Assembly (NCBI GenBank): GCA_016842065.1
Contig: JAEPDS010000005.1
Span: 88,081-152,080 of the forward strand
Direction: 5' to 3'
Length of the DNA: 64,000 nucleotides
Source of the DNA: Candidatus Thiodiazotropha sp. 'RUGA'
Lineage (GTDB): Bacteria > Pseudomonadota > Gammaproteobacteria > Chromatiales > Chromatiaceae
Positions 36,625-45,823 of this stretch are shown piece after piece. The position numbers and the translations under genes are program-made. Under the pieces are notes generated by a model. That model made no database searches. It was not told the DNA's origin and saw only the letters and a list, made by a program, of their open reading frames with translations. How positions within the stretch are numbered: position 1 is the stretch's first letter; each line of letters starts with the position of its first letter.

Positions 36625-37944
36625 TCAGCTGCCCGGTGGTATCTGCAATACCTGTCCGATGCGGATGGTGTCGTTCTTCAGATCATTGACATGACGCAGC
36701 CGCTTGACGCTGATCTGGTAACGATTGGCGATCGCAATCAGAGTGTCACCGGATGAGATAACGTGTTTACGGGTTCTCTGATTGGCTGCCAACCAGGTAC
36801 CCGGTGGAGGCTGATATTTGAAGTAGTCACGGATCCCCTTCATCAGGGCCTTGGCTACTTTTGTCTGGTGCTTCGGATCGCGCAGCCGGCGCTCCTCATC
36901 CGGGTTGGAGATGAATGCGGTCTCCACCAGCATGGAAGGGATATCGGGTGATTTCAACACCACAAAACCGGCTTGCTGCACCTTGCGCTTATGGGTCTTG
37001 CCCAGGGTCTTGAGTTCGGTTAATACCCGACTGGCTGCCTCTGAACTGGCTTGCAGGGTACCGATCTGGGAAAGATCCAGCAGCACCGATGCGAGCATAT
37101 CGTCCTTATCCTCCAGTGAGACCCCTCCCACCAGGTCAGCGCTGTTTTCCCGTTCCGCCAGCCAGCGTGCCGCTTCATTCGAGGCGCCGCTGCGGGAGAG
37201 TGTATACACCGAGGATCCTCTGACCTTCGGGTCACGGAAAGCATCCGCGTGAATTGAGACAAACAGATCCGCCTGATGCGCCCTGGCTTTGGCAATACGT
37301 TTTCTCAGCCCGAGATAGTAGTCCCCATCCCTGATCAGGACGGCGCGGATACCTTTTTGCCGATTCAGCATCTTCACAAGTTTGCGGCCGATCGCCAGTA
37401 CCACATCCTTCTCATAGGTACCTTTGCGCCCGCGGGCTCCGGGATCTTCCCCACCATGACCGGGATCCACTGCAATCACCACATCCCGATGGCCGTTTGT
37501 GTTGGCTTTTTTCGCTGTCTTGACCGGCCCATTACGGTGTTTGATTCCGCTTTTGCCGTCATACAGATCAACCACCAGCCGATGGCCATACTCCCGGTTG
37601 GGGCGGAGTGAGAAACTCTTGGGTTTGACCGAACTGTTGAGATCGAACACCACCCGCACATCACGATCGTTACGTTTCGCCGTACGCATACCGCGGATGA
37701 TCTTGTTCTCTTTGGTGGGATCGGGCAGGTGCTTGGTGAGAGAGGTGTTCTTCAGATCCAGGACCAGGCGATCCGGACCCTGCAGGGTGAATATCTTGTG
37801 ATCTACCTTGCCATTGGCGTCGAACACCAGACGCACATGATCCGGTGCAGACCATATCCTGAGACCGGTTATCTCAGACTGCTTTGCTTGTAGCGGTAGT
37901 GCGCTGATCAGCAAGATCAGCAGCATAGCGAGCCTAATCCTCAT
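36625..37944 (-). CDS. N-acetylmuramoyl-L-alanine amidase (AmiB/AmiC type) with AMIN and LysM domains
   Basis: This periplasmic enzyme cleaves peptide stems from septal murein during daughter-cell separation. From the ATG at 37944 (MRIRLAMLLILLISALPLQA, a clear signal peptide) the 439-residue protein has an AMIN domain (about 25-125), an Amidase_3 domain (about 155-375) with zinc-site motifs AVDPGHGGEDPGARG, SIHADAF and a catalytic-type glutamate in VETAFISNPDE, and a C-terminal LysM (SSGDTLIAIANRYQISVKRL). The domain layout matches E. coli AmiB-like proteins next to mutL. Confidence 0.93.
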   Translation of the reverse strand: MRIRLAMLLILLISALPLQAKQSEITGLRIWSAPDHVRLVFDANGKVDHKIFTLQGPDRLVLDLKNTSLTKHLPDPTKENKIIRGMRTAKRNDRDVRVVFDLNSSVKPKSFSLRPNREYGHRLVVDLYDGKSGIKHRNGPVKTAKKANTNGHRDVVIAVDPGHGGEDPGARGRKGTYEKDVVLAIGRKLVKMLNRQKGIRAVLIRDGDYYLGLRKRIAKARAHQADLFVSIHADAFRDPKVRGSSVYTLSRSGASNEAARWLAERENSADLVGGVSLEDKDDMLASVLLDLSQIGTLQASSEAASRVLTELKTLGKTHKRKVQQAGFVVLKSPDIPSMLVETAFISNPDEERRLRDPKHQTKVAKALMKGIRDYFKYQPPPGTWLAANQRTRKHVISSGDTLIAIANRYQISVKRLRHVNDLKNDTIRIGQVLQIPPGS

Positions 37945-38048
37945 TGCCCCATGACCCATAACACTGAAAATACAACATAAAAAATAGCATGCGAAAGGTT
38001 TTTTTTCCAGATTATTCTGTTAGATAGCTAAATTTCCTATGAACAAAA

Positions 38049-38519
38049 TTAACCATCTACCAGATCACTTTGTATTTCCTGAATTATTTCAGATCCCCGA
38101 TCACTCACCCCTTCGATGGTAACCTGCCGCGACAGACCATCATGTTCGATCTTGACCAGCAGATCGGCAGCCGGTAGCCCACCCTGCCCCCGCTCCGGCC
38201 ATTCAATCAGCATCACCGCATCATCGGTCAGCAGATCCTGAATGCCGAGATAGGCCAGCTCTTCCGCATCGGCCAGTCGATACAGATCGAAATGATAACA
38301 GGAAATGCTCCCCAGTTCGTAGGGTTCCAGCAGTGTGTAGGTTGGACTCTTGACCCGTCCCTGATAGCCGACTCCTCGCAGGAAGCCCCGTGTCAGAGTG
38401 GTTTTGCCCGCACCGAGATCGCCCATCAGGTAGACAATGCAGGGTGCCCGGCAGCTCAATGCCAGGCGGCGGCCGAGCGCCTCCTGTTCCGCTTCACCAG
38501 TGACCCTCAGTTCAATCAT
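38049..38519 (-). CDS. tsaE: tRNA threonylcarbamoyladenosine biosynthesis ATPase TsaE
   Basis: TsaE is the ATPase that works with TsaB and TsaD to install t6A37 in ANN-decoding tRNAs. The 156-residue protein has the Walker A MGDLGAGKTTLTRGFL (Gly33-Thr40), the VKSPTYTLLEPYELG motif and HFDLYRLADAEEL, all diagnostic. Its start overlaps the end of nnr by eight bases; the amidase follows after about 100 bp. Confidence 0.97.
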   Translation of the reverse strand: MIELRVTGEAEQEALGRRLALSCRAPCIVYLMGDLGAGKTTLTRGFLRGVGYQGRVKSPTYTLLEPYELGSISCYHFDLYRLADAEELAYLGIQDLLTDDAVMLIEWPERGQGGLPAADLLVKIEHDGLSRQVTIEGVSDRGSEIIQEIQSDLVDG

Positions 38520-40023
38520 TCAAAAGCTCCGAATTCAGTGTCTCACGCAGGGCATCGATCAAATCGCCGGCCAGCATGCCGATTTCACCTTGCCTGGCGG
38601 CCTTGTCGCCGGCGGCGGCGTGCAGACAGACACCCAACTCCGCCGCATCCCGAAGTGCATGACCCTGAGCCAGAAAAGCACCGATCACCCCACTCAATAC
38701 ATCCCCCGATCCTCCACTCGCCATACCCGGGTTGCCGTCACTGCAGAGGGCTACCGGTTGGCTTCCGCTACTGCCGACCAGGGTTCCCGCCCCTTTCAAT
38801 ACGATCACCCCACCAAAGCGTTGCTGCAGGGCCTCGCAGGCGGCAAACCGATCACTTTGCACTTGTTGGGTATCCCAACCCAACAGACGGGCCGCCTCTC
38901 CGGGATGGGGGGTCAGCAGCCGATTGTCCCGCCGATCCGGCTGTCTGGCGAGCCAGTAGAGTGCATCGGCGTCGAGCAACAGGGGCAGCTCGGTTTTTAT
39001 CACCTGCTGATAGAGCCGCTCTCCCCAGGGTGTCCGACCCAGTCCGGGACCAAGCACCACACTACTGGCCTGCTGCAGCAAGGGGGTCAGATCCGTATCT
39101 GCATCAACGCCACGGCACATCAGTTCGGGGCGACCGAGGTTACTCCACGGGGCATGCTCAGGATGGGTTGCCAGGGTAACCAGCCCCGCGCCACTCCTTG
39201 CGCCACCCTCAGCAGCCATGCGTATCGCACCGCCATAACCCCGATCCCCGCCAACCACCAGCAGATGGCCATGGCTGCCCTTGTGCGAGGAGCGCTCTCT
39301 GCGGCTGACCGATGCAGAGACCTTCGACCAATCCATGCGACGGCAGGCGAGCAGCTGGCGCGCATAGATCTGTGCCGGTATCTCCAGAGCATCGAAGGCG
39401 ACTTCACCACAGCAGTCAGGTCCGTTACCGGTGAACATGCCCTGCTTGAGACCGATGAAACTGATCGTTGCAGCCGCTTTTACCGCGCACCCCATCACCC
39501 GGCCACTGTCCGAATTGAGGCCTGAGGGGATGTCCAGGGCAAAGACCGGCGCCTGATGCTGATTGATCTGCTCCACAGCCGCCTTCCAATCCCCTTTGAG
39601 ATCCCGCTCCAGGCCGGTACCCAGGATGGCATCCACGATCACACCGGGTTTACCGGGAAGCCCCTGATAAGGTTCCAGTTGCTCTCCAAGTGCTATCCAG
39701 GCCTCTGCTTTGAGCAATGCGTCCCCATGGATCTTCCCGGGGTCACCGAGCTGCAGCACCCGCACACTGATTCCGGCCTGCAGTGCCAGCCTGGCCAGCA
39801 CATAACCGTCCCCACCGTTATTACCCAGCCCACAGACCACCAGAATCTCTCTCACCTCAGGCCATCTATGGCGCAACAGATCGAAGGCTCTGACGCCCGC
39901 CCGCTCCATCAGGTTCTCACCCGGGATCTGAAACTCATCGATGGCAATTCGATCGAATTGGCGAACCTGATCGGCCCGGTAGAGGGCGTAGGGCAAACTG
40001 TCGGTAAATGGCATCACTCGCAT
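38512..40023 (-). CDS. nnr: Bifunctional NAD(P)H-hydrate epimerase / ADP-dependent dehydratase
   Basis: This fusion repairs hydrated NADH and NADPH. The N-terminal YjeF_N epimerase (about residues 1-205) shows NLMERAG and VVCGLGNNGGDGYVLAR. The C-terminal dehydratase/kinase-like domain (about 225-495) shows VLKGAGTLV and GNPGMASGGSGDVLSGVIGAFLAQG, where the Asp is catalytic. I place the start at ATG 40023 (about 503 residues); a TTG at 40053 would extend it by 10 residues. Confidence 0.95.
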   Translation of the reverse strand: MRVMPFTDSLPYALYRADQVRQFDRIAIDEFQIPGENLMERAGVRAFDLLRHRWPEVREILVVCGLGNNGGDGYVLARLALQAGISVRVLQLGDPGKIHGDALLKAEAWIALGEQLEPYQGLPGKPGVIVDAILGTGLERDLKGDWKAAVEQINQHQAPVFALDIPSGLNSDSGRVMGCAVKAAATISFIGLKQGMFTGNGPDCCGEVAFDALEIPAQIYARQLLACRRMDWSKVSASVSRRERSSHKGSHGHLLVVGGDRGYGGAIRMAAEGGARSGAGLVTLATHPEHAPWSNLGRPELMCRGVDADTDLTPLLQQASSVVLGPGLGRTPWGERLYQQVIKTELPLLLDADALYWLARQPDRRDNRLLTPHPGEAARLLGWDTQQVQSDRFAACEALQQRFGGVIVLKGAGTLVGSSGSQPVALCSDGNPGMASGGSGDVLSGVIGAFLAQGHALRDAAELGVCLHAAAGDKAARQGEIGMLAGDLIDALRETLNSELLND

Positions 40024-40144
40024 AGATCCATTGTCCTCTGATTTGACCGGCAACGATACCGCGAACCCTCTGGTGTATCAAAATAATCGAAGCCCAGGCT
40101 GGCAGCGGTTGAATCGTCACGGCACTGGGCTATAGTGCAGCAGC

Positions 40145-41227
40145 ATGAGTGAGACACTGAGCGCTGACGAATTACTTAAGCTGAGCCTGTTGATCAAACA
40201 GTGGGGGGAAGAACTGGGCTTTGATGCAGTCGGTATTACCGATACCGATCTCAGCGAAGCAGAGAGTAGACTGCATCAGTGGCTGGCATCGGGTTGTCAT
40301 GGTGAGATGGACTATATGGCCAAGCACGGCGACAAACGGAGTCGCCCTGCAGAGCTGGAACCTGGAACCGTCAGGGTGATTTCTGTCCGTATGGACTACC
40401 TGCCGGAGCCGATGCAGGATCTGCAACGGATTCTGGAAGACCCGCAGAAAGCCTTTATCTCACGTTACGCACTCGGCCGGGATTACCACAAACTGCTGCG
40501 AAACCGTCTCAAGAGACTGCAGCAGAAGATCCAGCAGACGCTACCGGAGAGCAGCAATCGGCTGTATGTGGATTCTGCGCCGGTACTGGAAAAACCTCTG
40601 GCAGAAAAAGCCGGCTTGGGCTGGATCGGCAAGCATACCAACCTGCTCAACAAGCGCTCAGGTTCCTGGTTTTTTCTCGGTGAGATCTACAGCACTATTC
40701 CCCTGCCGATCGACTCGCCGGCGGAAAACCACTGTGGCCGATGCCAGGCCTGTCTGGAGATCTGTCCCACCCAGGCCATCACAGCCCCATACCAGCTCGA
40801 TGCGCGACGCTGTATCTCCTATTTGACCATAGAGCTGAGCGATGCCATTCCCGAGCCATATCGAGCCGCCATGGGTAACCGGATCTACGGCTGTGATGAC
40901 TGCCAGCAAGTCTGCCCCTGGAATCGCTTCGCCCAGGTGACCGGCGAGCAGGACTTTCTGGCGAGACACGAGCTCGACAGCAGTAGCCTGATCAAGCTCT
41001 TTGAGTGGGATGAAACGACTTTTCTGCAAAAGACCGAGGGTTCGGCGATACGACGGATCGGGTATCAACGCTGGCAGAGAAACCTGGCCGTGGCACTGGG
41101 CAATGCCCCCCCATCCGAAGCGGTTGCAGCAGCCCTGCTGAAGCGATTGGAGCAGACCTCACCAATGGTAAAGGAGCACATTCTCTGGGCACTGAATCGC
41201 CAGCGGATTCAGTCGGCGACGGCTTGA
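40145..41227 (+). CDS. queG: Epoxyqueuosine reductase QueG
   Basis: QueG reduces epoxyqueuosine to queuosine in tRNA using cobalamin and two 4Fe-4S clusters. The 360-residue protein contains CGRCQACLEICPTQAI and CDDCQQVCPWN for the clusters, and the EKAGLGWIGKHTNLLNKRSGSWFFLGEI block typical of the family. Length matches (379 in E. coli). It is divergent from nnr and overlaps the convergent VanZ gene by 19 bp. Confidence 0.96.
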   Translation: MSETLSADELLKLSLLIKQWGEELGFDAVGITDTDLSEAESRLHQWLASGCHGEMDYMAKHGDKRSRPAELEPGTVRVISVRMDYLPEPMQDLQRILEDPQKAFISRYALGRDYHKLLRNRLKRLQQKIQQTLPESSNRLYVDSAPVLEKPLAEKAGLGWIGKHTNLLNKRSGSWFFLGEIYSTIPLPIDSPAENHCGRCQACLEICPTQAITAPYQLDARRCISYLTIELSDAIPEPYRAAMGNRIYGCDDCQQVCPWNRFAQVTGEQDFLARHELDSSSLIKLFEWDETTFLQKTEGSAIRRIGYQRWQRNLAVALGNAPPSEAVAAALLKRLEQTSPMVKEHILWALNRQRIQSATA

Positions 41228-42315
41228 CGGAGCTTGAAATAGCCTCTGATCAGCCACCAACCTGCAACGATACCGATCAGATCGACCATCACATCACTCA
41301 ATCGGGGCGCTCTGCCAGGCACATAGTGCTGCATGATTTCTGTCACCACCGCGGCAATCACCAGACCCGGCAATAGCATCCAAACCGTCTTCTCCTTTTC
41401 AGAAAACAGAATCAGACTCAGCAGAAAGAACCCCAGCAGGTGGCCGAATTTGGATACGTCCCAGCGTTGCGGAAGAATATCCGCCGGTAGCTGATAGGGT
41501 ACTCCCAGCGTATTGAGTAACTGCTTCGTGGTGAACTCGGGAAGATAGAGTGATAGCCAGTTTTCCAGCTCCGATTTCAGTTCGGCCGGCATCAGAATAC
41601 CGACGGAAATCGCCATCAGCATGGCCAGAATAAAACCCATCTGGGTTCTCTGCCGATAGTGTTTGACCAGTTGCATAAGCCAGACGACTCCAAAAGCAGC
41701 CCAGACGGCCAACAGCAGATTTTTGATCAGGCTGTAGCTGAGCGGGATCGCGGCTGAATAGAGCAGCGGATCTTTGAAACGGAAGCTGCCTTTTGAGCCA
41801 AGCAAGCCGATTGACAGGCAGATCCGCTCAAGCGACTGATCGATTTCAATGCCTGTCCGATAGGATCTCCAGCCCGCATCTTGTTTGAGCGACAGCAACC
41901 TCCTGGTCAATCGGTAGTCCTTTGTGCCATCGGCAAGCTCACCGATCAACCCGGCCCGGGCCAGGTGCCAGGGCTTTACTCCGAGGACTAAATCGCTGGT
42001 TGAAGCCGTGATGCCGAGCACTACCCGATCCGGAAACGCTGCACGGTCCCAACATTGGGAGAGCGTATTGGACTGGGATAGAGCCTCGTGACGAATCTCC
42101 ACAGTGCCATCGGCCACCAGCAGCAGATCTCTCTCCCCACTGATCTGCCAGCCAGCCAGATGATGCGAAAAATCCGCATTGAGCAACAACGGCTCACCAT
42201 CAACCACATAGCCATCGACTGAGGCAAAAAACAGCGTGCTCAGAAGTGCCAGCGAGGTGGCGATCAGATAGTGAACCGATAGACTTTGAGGGTACTTCCC
42301 TGAACCTTCAAGCAT
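41209..42315 (-). CDS. VanZ-like membrane protein with a large extracytoplasmic N-terminal domain
   Basis: The 368-residue protein has an N-terminal helix (about 15-32), then about 160 residues of extracytoplasmic sequence with a beta-sandwich look (LLLNADFSHHLAGWQISGERD...), and a C-terminal VanZ-like bundle of helices ending KFGHLLGFFLLSLILF...HYVPGRAPRLSDVMVDLIGIVAGWW. The PGR-xSDxxxNxxG motif of VanZ is recognisable. VanZ-fold proteins have diverse or unknown envelope roles; the attached domain may bind carbohydrate (inference). Its 3' end overlaps queG tail to tail. Confidence 0.8.
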   Translation of the reverse strand: MLEGSGKYPQSLSVHYLIATSLALLSTLFFASVDGYVVDGEPLLLNADFSHHLAGWQISGERDLLLVADGTVEIRHEALSQSNTLSQCWDRAAFPDRVVLGITASTSDLVLGVKPWHLARAGLIGELADGTKDYRLTRRLLSLKQDAGWRSYRTGIEIDQSLERICLSIGLLGSKGSFRFKDPLLYSAAIPLSYSLIKNLLLAVWAAFGVVWLMQLVKHYRQRTQMGFILAMLMAISVGILMPAELKSELENWLSLYLPEFTTKQLLNTLGVPYQLPADILPQRWDVSKFGHLLGFFLLSLILFSEKEKTVWMLLPGLVIAAVVTEIMQHYVPGRAPRLSDVMVDLIGIVAGWWLIRGYFKLRQAVAD

Positions 42316-42324
42316 GGAATCGTG

Positions 42325-42873
42325 TTAGGGGAGCCTGAGGAAGTGATTGCGATAGAAGTGAAGCTCGGCAATCGAATCCTTGATGTCGTCCAGAGCAAGA
42401 TGCTTACCCTGTTTGGTAAACCCCTCACTCAATGATGGCGACCAGCGGTTCATCAGCTCTTTCAAAGTGCTGACGTCCAGATTCCGATAGTGGAAGTAGG
42501 CTTCCAGTTCTGGCATCGTCCTGGCCAGAAAACGCCGGTCCTGACAGATGCTGTTGCCACACATGGGGGATGCCCCGGCAGGTACGTACTGCTGCAGAAA
42601 GCGGATCGTCTCAGCCTGCGCCTCGGCTTCACTGTATTGGCTCTGCTTGACCCGTTCCAGCAATCCCGAACCTCCATGCTGGCGCTGATTCCACTCATCC
42701 ATGGCATCGAGAACGGCCTGGGGTTGATGGACCGCGATCACCGGCCCTTCAGCAAGAATACTCAGATTGACATCGGTAACGATGGTCGCAATCTCAATGA
42801 TTTCGTCTTGCTGGGTGTCCAACCCGGTCATTTCCAGGTCGATCCAAATTAGATTGGAGGCATCAACAGGCAT
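42325..42873 (-). CDS. orn: Oligoribonuclease
   Basis: Orn degrades di- and short oligoribonucleotides, including pGpG from c-di-GMP turnover. The 182-residue DEDDh exonuclease shows [11 protein letters not shown] (first Asp/Glu), [31 protein letters not shown] (third Asp) and [15 protein letters not shown] (His/Asp). The length equals E. coli Orn (181). The 301-bp spacer to the divergent M48 gene shows no clear elements. Confidence 0.97.
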   Translation of the reverse strand: MPVDASNLIWIDLEMTGLDTQQDEIIEIATIVTDVNLSILAEGPVIAVHQPQAVLDAMDEWNQRQHGGSGLLERVKQSQYSEAEAQAETIRFLQQYVPAGASPMCGNSICQDRRFLARTMPELEAYFHYRNLDVSTLKELMNRWSPSLSEGFTKQGKHLALDDIKDSIAELHFYRNHFLRLP

Positions 42874-43174
42874 CTTGTTATCCTTCTGTTACGGAACCGC
42901 TACGCGGCGAAATTCTAACAGGAAGCCGTCTAAGACTGTATGGCAATTCATCCATAAGACAGCTGCTGCCGAACCTTTGCTCTGCAACCCCGGTCAAAAC
43001 CATAACCAATCCTGCGCAAAAAACCGCCATAAAAGTAAGTATGGGGTAGCGAGTGAATGATCGAAAATGGAAACGGATGCCGCTATGTTGGCTGGTATAC
43101 CAGGGCTCAACACGACATAATTGGTCGCCGGATCGATCGCGCCCCCAAATCCCAGGAGTTTTGATTAACCACTG

Positions 43175-44422
43175 ATGGCACTCTTTACACAACTGTTTTT
43201 ACTGTTTTTGATTCTCGGCACCATGTTACAGCTGTGGCTGCTCTATCGGCATCTGCAGCATGTCACACAACACCGAAGCCAGGTACCCGCCGCCTTCAAG
43301 GACCGGGTGCCCCTTGAGGACCACCAGAAAGCCGCCGACTACACCCAGGCGAAGGGCAAGCTAGCCTTTATCGAGGCTCTGATCGGGGTGGCTCTGTTGC
43401 TGTTCTGGACTCTGGGTGGTGGTCTGGAGCTGCTGATTCAGTACTGGAACGGGATGCAATGGGGGCCATTAACCACGGGGATTGTGTTTATATTCTCTTT
43501 CTTCTTTATCGGCTCTCTGCTGGATCTGCCCTTCGATCTCTATCGGACCTTTCGCCTGGAAGCCCTGTTCGGATTCAACCGCAATACCCCGCAGCAATAT
43601 ATCAAGGACCGACTGATCGGACTGCTGCTGTCGATTCTGTTGGGGTTACCGCTGTTGTGGGTGATACTGAAACTAATGGCCAGTGCCGGGCAGTACTGGT
43701 GGCTTGCCGCATGGCTGGTATGGCTCAGCTTCACCCTGACCATCTCATGGGCCTATCCCCGCTTCATTGCACCACTGTTCAACAAATTCACCCCACTCTC
43801 CGAAGGGGAGATGCGTGAACGAATCGGTAGTTTGCTGCAACGTTGCGGATTCACCAGTGACGGGATCTTCGTCATGGACGGCTCCAAACGCTCTGCCCAT
43901 GGCAACGCCTACTTCACCGGCTTTGGCAAAACCAAACGCATCGTCTTTTTCGATACCTTGCTGGAGGCCCTGAATGCGGATGAGGTGGAAGCGGTTCTGG
44001 CCCACGAACTGGGCCACTTTCACTACAAACATATCCACAAACAGATGCTGGTCATGGCCCTGCTCTCACTTGGCGCGATGGCACTGCTTGGCTGGCTCTC
44101 CCAGCAGCTCTGGTTCTATAACGGTCTGGGTATATCCCAATCCTCCGATGCCGCAGCTCTGCTGTTGTTTGTCCTGACGATCCCTGTGTTCACCATATTT
44201 TTCACCCCTCTGGGCAGCTTTCTCTCCCGTCGCCACGAGTTTGAGGCGGATGATTATGCAGTCAGTCAGAGTAGCGGGGAGTTTCTGATCCAGGCGCTTG
44301 TCAAACTCTATCAGGACAATGCAAGCACACTGACGCCGGATCCACTCTATTCATTTTTCCATGACAGTCACCCACCGGCACCGGTGCGAATTGCCCACAT
44401 CTCCAAGCAGATTACCCAATAG
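43175..44422 (+). CDS. M48 family metallopeptidase (Ste24/CAAX prenyl protease 1-like)
   Basis: The 415-residue integral membrane protease has several hydrophobic helices (about 2-22, 65-85, 98-118, 148-190, 285-340) and the zinc motif VLAHELGHFHYKH (HExxH around residue 280). A third ligand glutamate lies in RHEFEADDYAV, as in Ste24. The region DGSKRSAHGNAYFTGFGKTKRIVFFDTLL is characteristic of this branch. Bacteria mostly lack CAAX proteins, so the substrate is unknown; envelope quality control is plausible. Confidence 0.92.
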   Translation: MALFTQLFLLFLILGTMLQLWLLYRHLQHVTQHRSQVPAAFKDRVPLEDHQKAADYTQAKGKLAFIEALIGVALLLFWTLGGGLELLIQYWNGMQWGPLTTGIVFIFSFFFIGSLLDLPFDLYRTFRLEALFGFNRNTPQQYIKDRLIGLLLSILLGLPLLWVILKLMASAGQYWWLAAWLVWLSFTLTISWAYPRFIAPLFNKFTPLSEGEMRERIGSLLQRCGFTSDGIFVMDGSKRSAHGNAYFTGFGKTKRIVFFDTLLEALNADEVEAVLAHELGHFHYKHIHKQMLVMALLSLGAMALLGWLSQQLWFYNGLGISQSSDAAALLLFVLTIPVFTIFFTPLGSFLSRRHEFEADDYAVSQSSGEFLIQALVKLYQDNASTLTPDPLYSFFHDSHPPAPVRIAHISKQITQ

Positions 44423-44435
44423 ACGGAGCGAGTAG

Positions 44436-44723
44436 ATGAAAAAGATATTGATAGCTGCAACCTCATTACTGATTCCCGCCACCTCAAACCTGATGGCGGC
44501 GGATCTGGAACTGGGTAAACAGCTGAATCAAGAGCACTGCCTGAAATGTCACGGCAGTGAACTCTATACCCGGCCTAACCGCCGCGTGAAAAGCCTCGAT
44601 GGTCTGCATAAGCAAGTACGTTTTTGCGAACAGAATCTTGGCCTCACCTGGTTCGATGACCAGATCGACAGCACCGCAACCTATCTCAATCTGGAATACT
44701 ACAAATTCGCCCCCAAACCTTAG
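44436..44723 (+). CDS. Very small c-type cytochrome
   Basis: The 95-residue protein has a signal peptide (residues 1-21, [10 protein letters not shown]) and one haem-binding motif CLKCH (about 35-39) in a mature part of only about 74 residues. No methionine follows the haem motif, so the usual Met axial ligand is missing. His58 or a lysine might serve instead. An additional cysteine is present in VRFCEQNLG. It starts 13 bp after the M48 protease and precedes rsgA. The electron partner is unknown. Confidence 0.85.
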   Translation: MKKILIAATSLLIPATSNLMAADLELGKQLNQEHCLKCHGSELYTRPNRRVKSLDGLHKQVRFCEQNLGLTWFDDQIDSTATYLNLEYYKFAPKP

Positions 44724-44813
44724 GCTCTGTTGAGGCTCTACCCATCGCTGAAAAGATCATTAGCTTGTGCGACTCAGGTGAACTCGCGAATTCCAGTTTA
44801 GGATTACCTCTGC

Positions 44814-45806
44814 ATGGCTAAACGGCGTCTGACAAACCAACAGAGAAACCGTATCAAGGCCATTCAGGAAAAGCGCCGTCAACGTCTGGATCAGCGGGCA
44901 AACCAGGCCCTGAGCAGCGCTGCCGAGCAACCTGAACAAGAGGGTGTGGTCATCATACGCCATGGTGCAACACTGGGCATCGACGATGGTTCGGGCCGGA
45001 TCTACCGCTGCCAGACCCGTCAGAACATCGGCCATCCCGTCTGCGGCGATCGGGTCATCTGGCAACAGGTGGATGAACACAGCGGGGTGGTCACCGCACT
45101 GCAGCCACGTGAAAGTGTGCTCAGCCGTCCGGATTACAGCGGTCGACACAAACCGCTGGCCGCCAATATCAGTCAACTGGTGATCGTGCTGGCACCCAAA
45201 CCGGAACCCAGCGGCTATCTCCTCGACCAATACCTGGTCACCGCTGAAACCATCAAGATCCCGCCATTGATTGCAATCAATAAAATCGATCTGCTGACCG
45301 AGCAGACGGAATCAGCTTTCATCGACCAGTTTGAGACCTATTCGAAGATTGGTTATCCGATCATCAACATCAGTGCAAAGCGTGAGCATGGACTGGATAC
45401 ATTGATCGACCATTTGAACCATGAAACCAGCATTCTGCTGGGACAGTCGGGGGTGGGAAAATCCTCGCTCATCAACGCCCTGTTGCCGCATCACGACATT
45501 GAAACCGGCAGGCTCTCAGAAGCCACCGGACTGGGCCGTCACACCACATCGGCGGCAACCTGCTACAACCTGCCACAGGGGGGTAAACTGATCGACTCTC
45601 CCGGTGTCCGCAGTTTCCGCCTTACCGATCTCAGTCGTGAAGAGCTGGAGCAGGGTTTCGCCGAATTCCGCCCCTATATCGGACAGTGCCGCTTTCACAA
45701 CTGTACCCATGGCCATGAACCGGAATGCGCCATCCAGGGTGCGGTGGAACGGGGTGAGATTACCCGGCTCCGACTGGAGAACTTTCTCCGCTTGAGCAAG
45801 GCGTGA
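44814..45806 (+). CDS. rsgA: Small-subunit ribosome biogenesis GTPase RsgA
   Basis: RsgA checks late 30S maturation and releases RbfA. The 330-residue protein has an OB fold, then a circularly permuted G domain in the order G4 NKIDLL, G1 GQSGVGKSSLINAL, G3 DSPGVRSF, and a C-terminal zinc finger CRFHNCTHGHEPEC. A basic start (MAKRRLTNQQRNRIKAIQEKR) is usual. It lies near orn, as in many gammaproteobacteria. Confidence 0.97.
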   Translation: MAKRRLTNQQRNRIKAIQEKRRQRLDQRANQALSSAAEQPEQEGVVIIRHGATLGIDDGSGRIYRCQTRQNIGHPVCGDRVIWQQVDEHSGVVTALQPRESVLSRPDYSGRHKPLAANISQLVIVLAPKPEPSGYLLDQYLVTAETIKIPPLIAINKIDLLTEQTESAFIDQFETYSKIGYPIINISAKREHGLDTLIDHLNHETSILLGQSGVGKSSLINALLPHHDIETGRLSEATGLGRHTTSAATCYNLPQGGKLIDSPGVRSFRLTDLSREELEQGFAEFRPYIGQCRFHNCTHGHEPECAIQGAVERGEITRLRLENFLRLSKA

Positions 45807-45823
45807 CAGGCGCCAGTGGGCCA

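Noticed and set aside
42878-43192. 104-codon minus frame between orn and the M48 gene
   Set aside because: It overlaps the start of the M48 protease gene, has no signal or domain, and is probably chance in the spacer.
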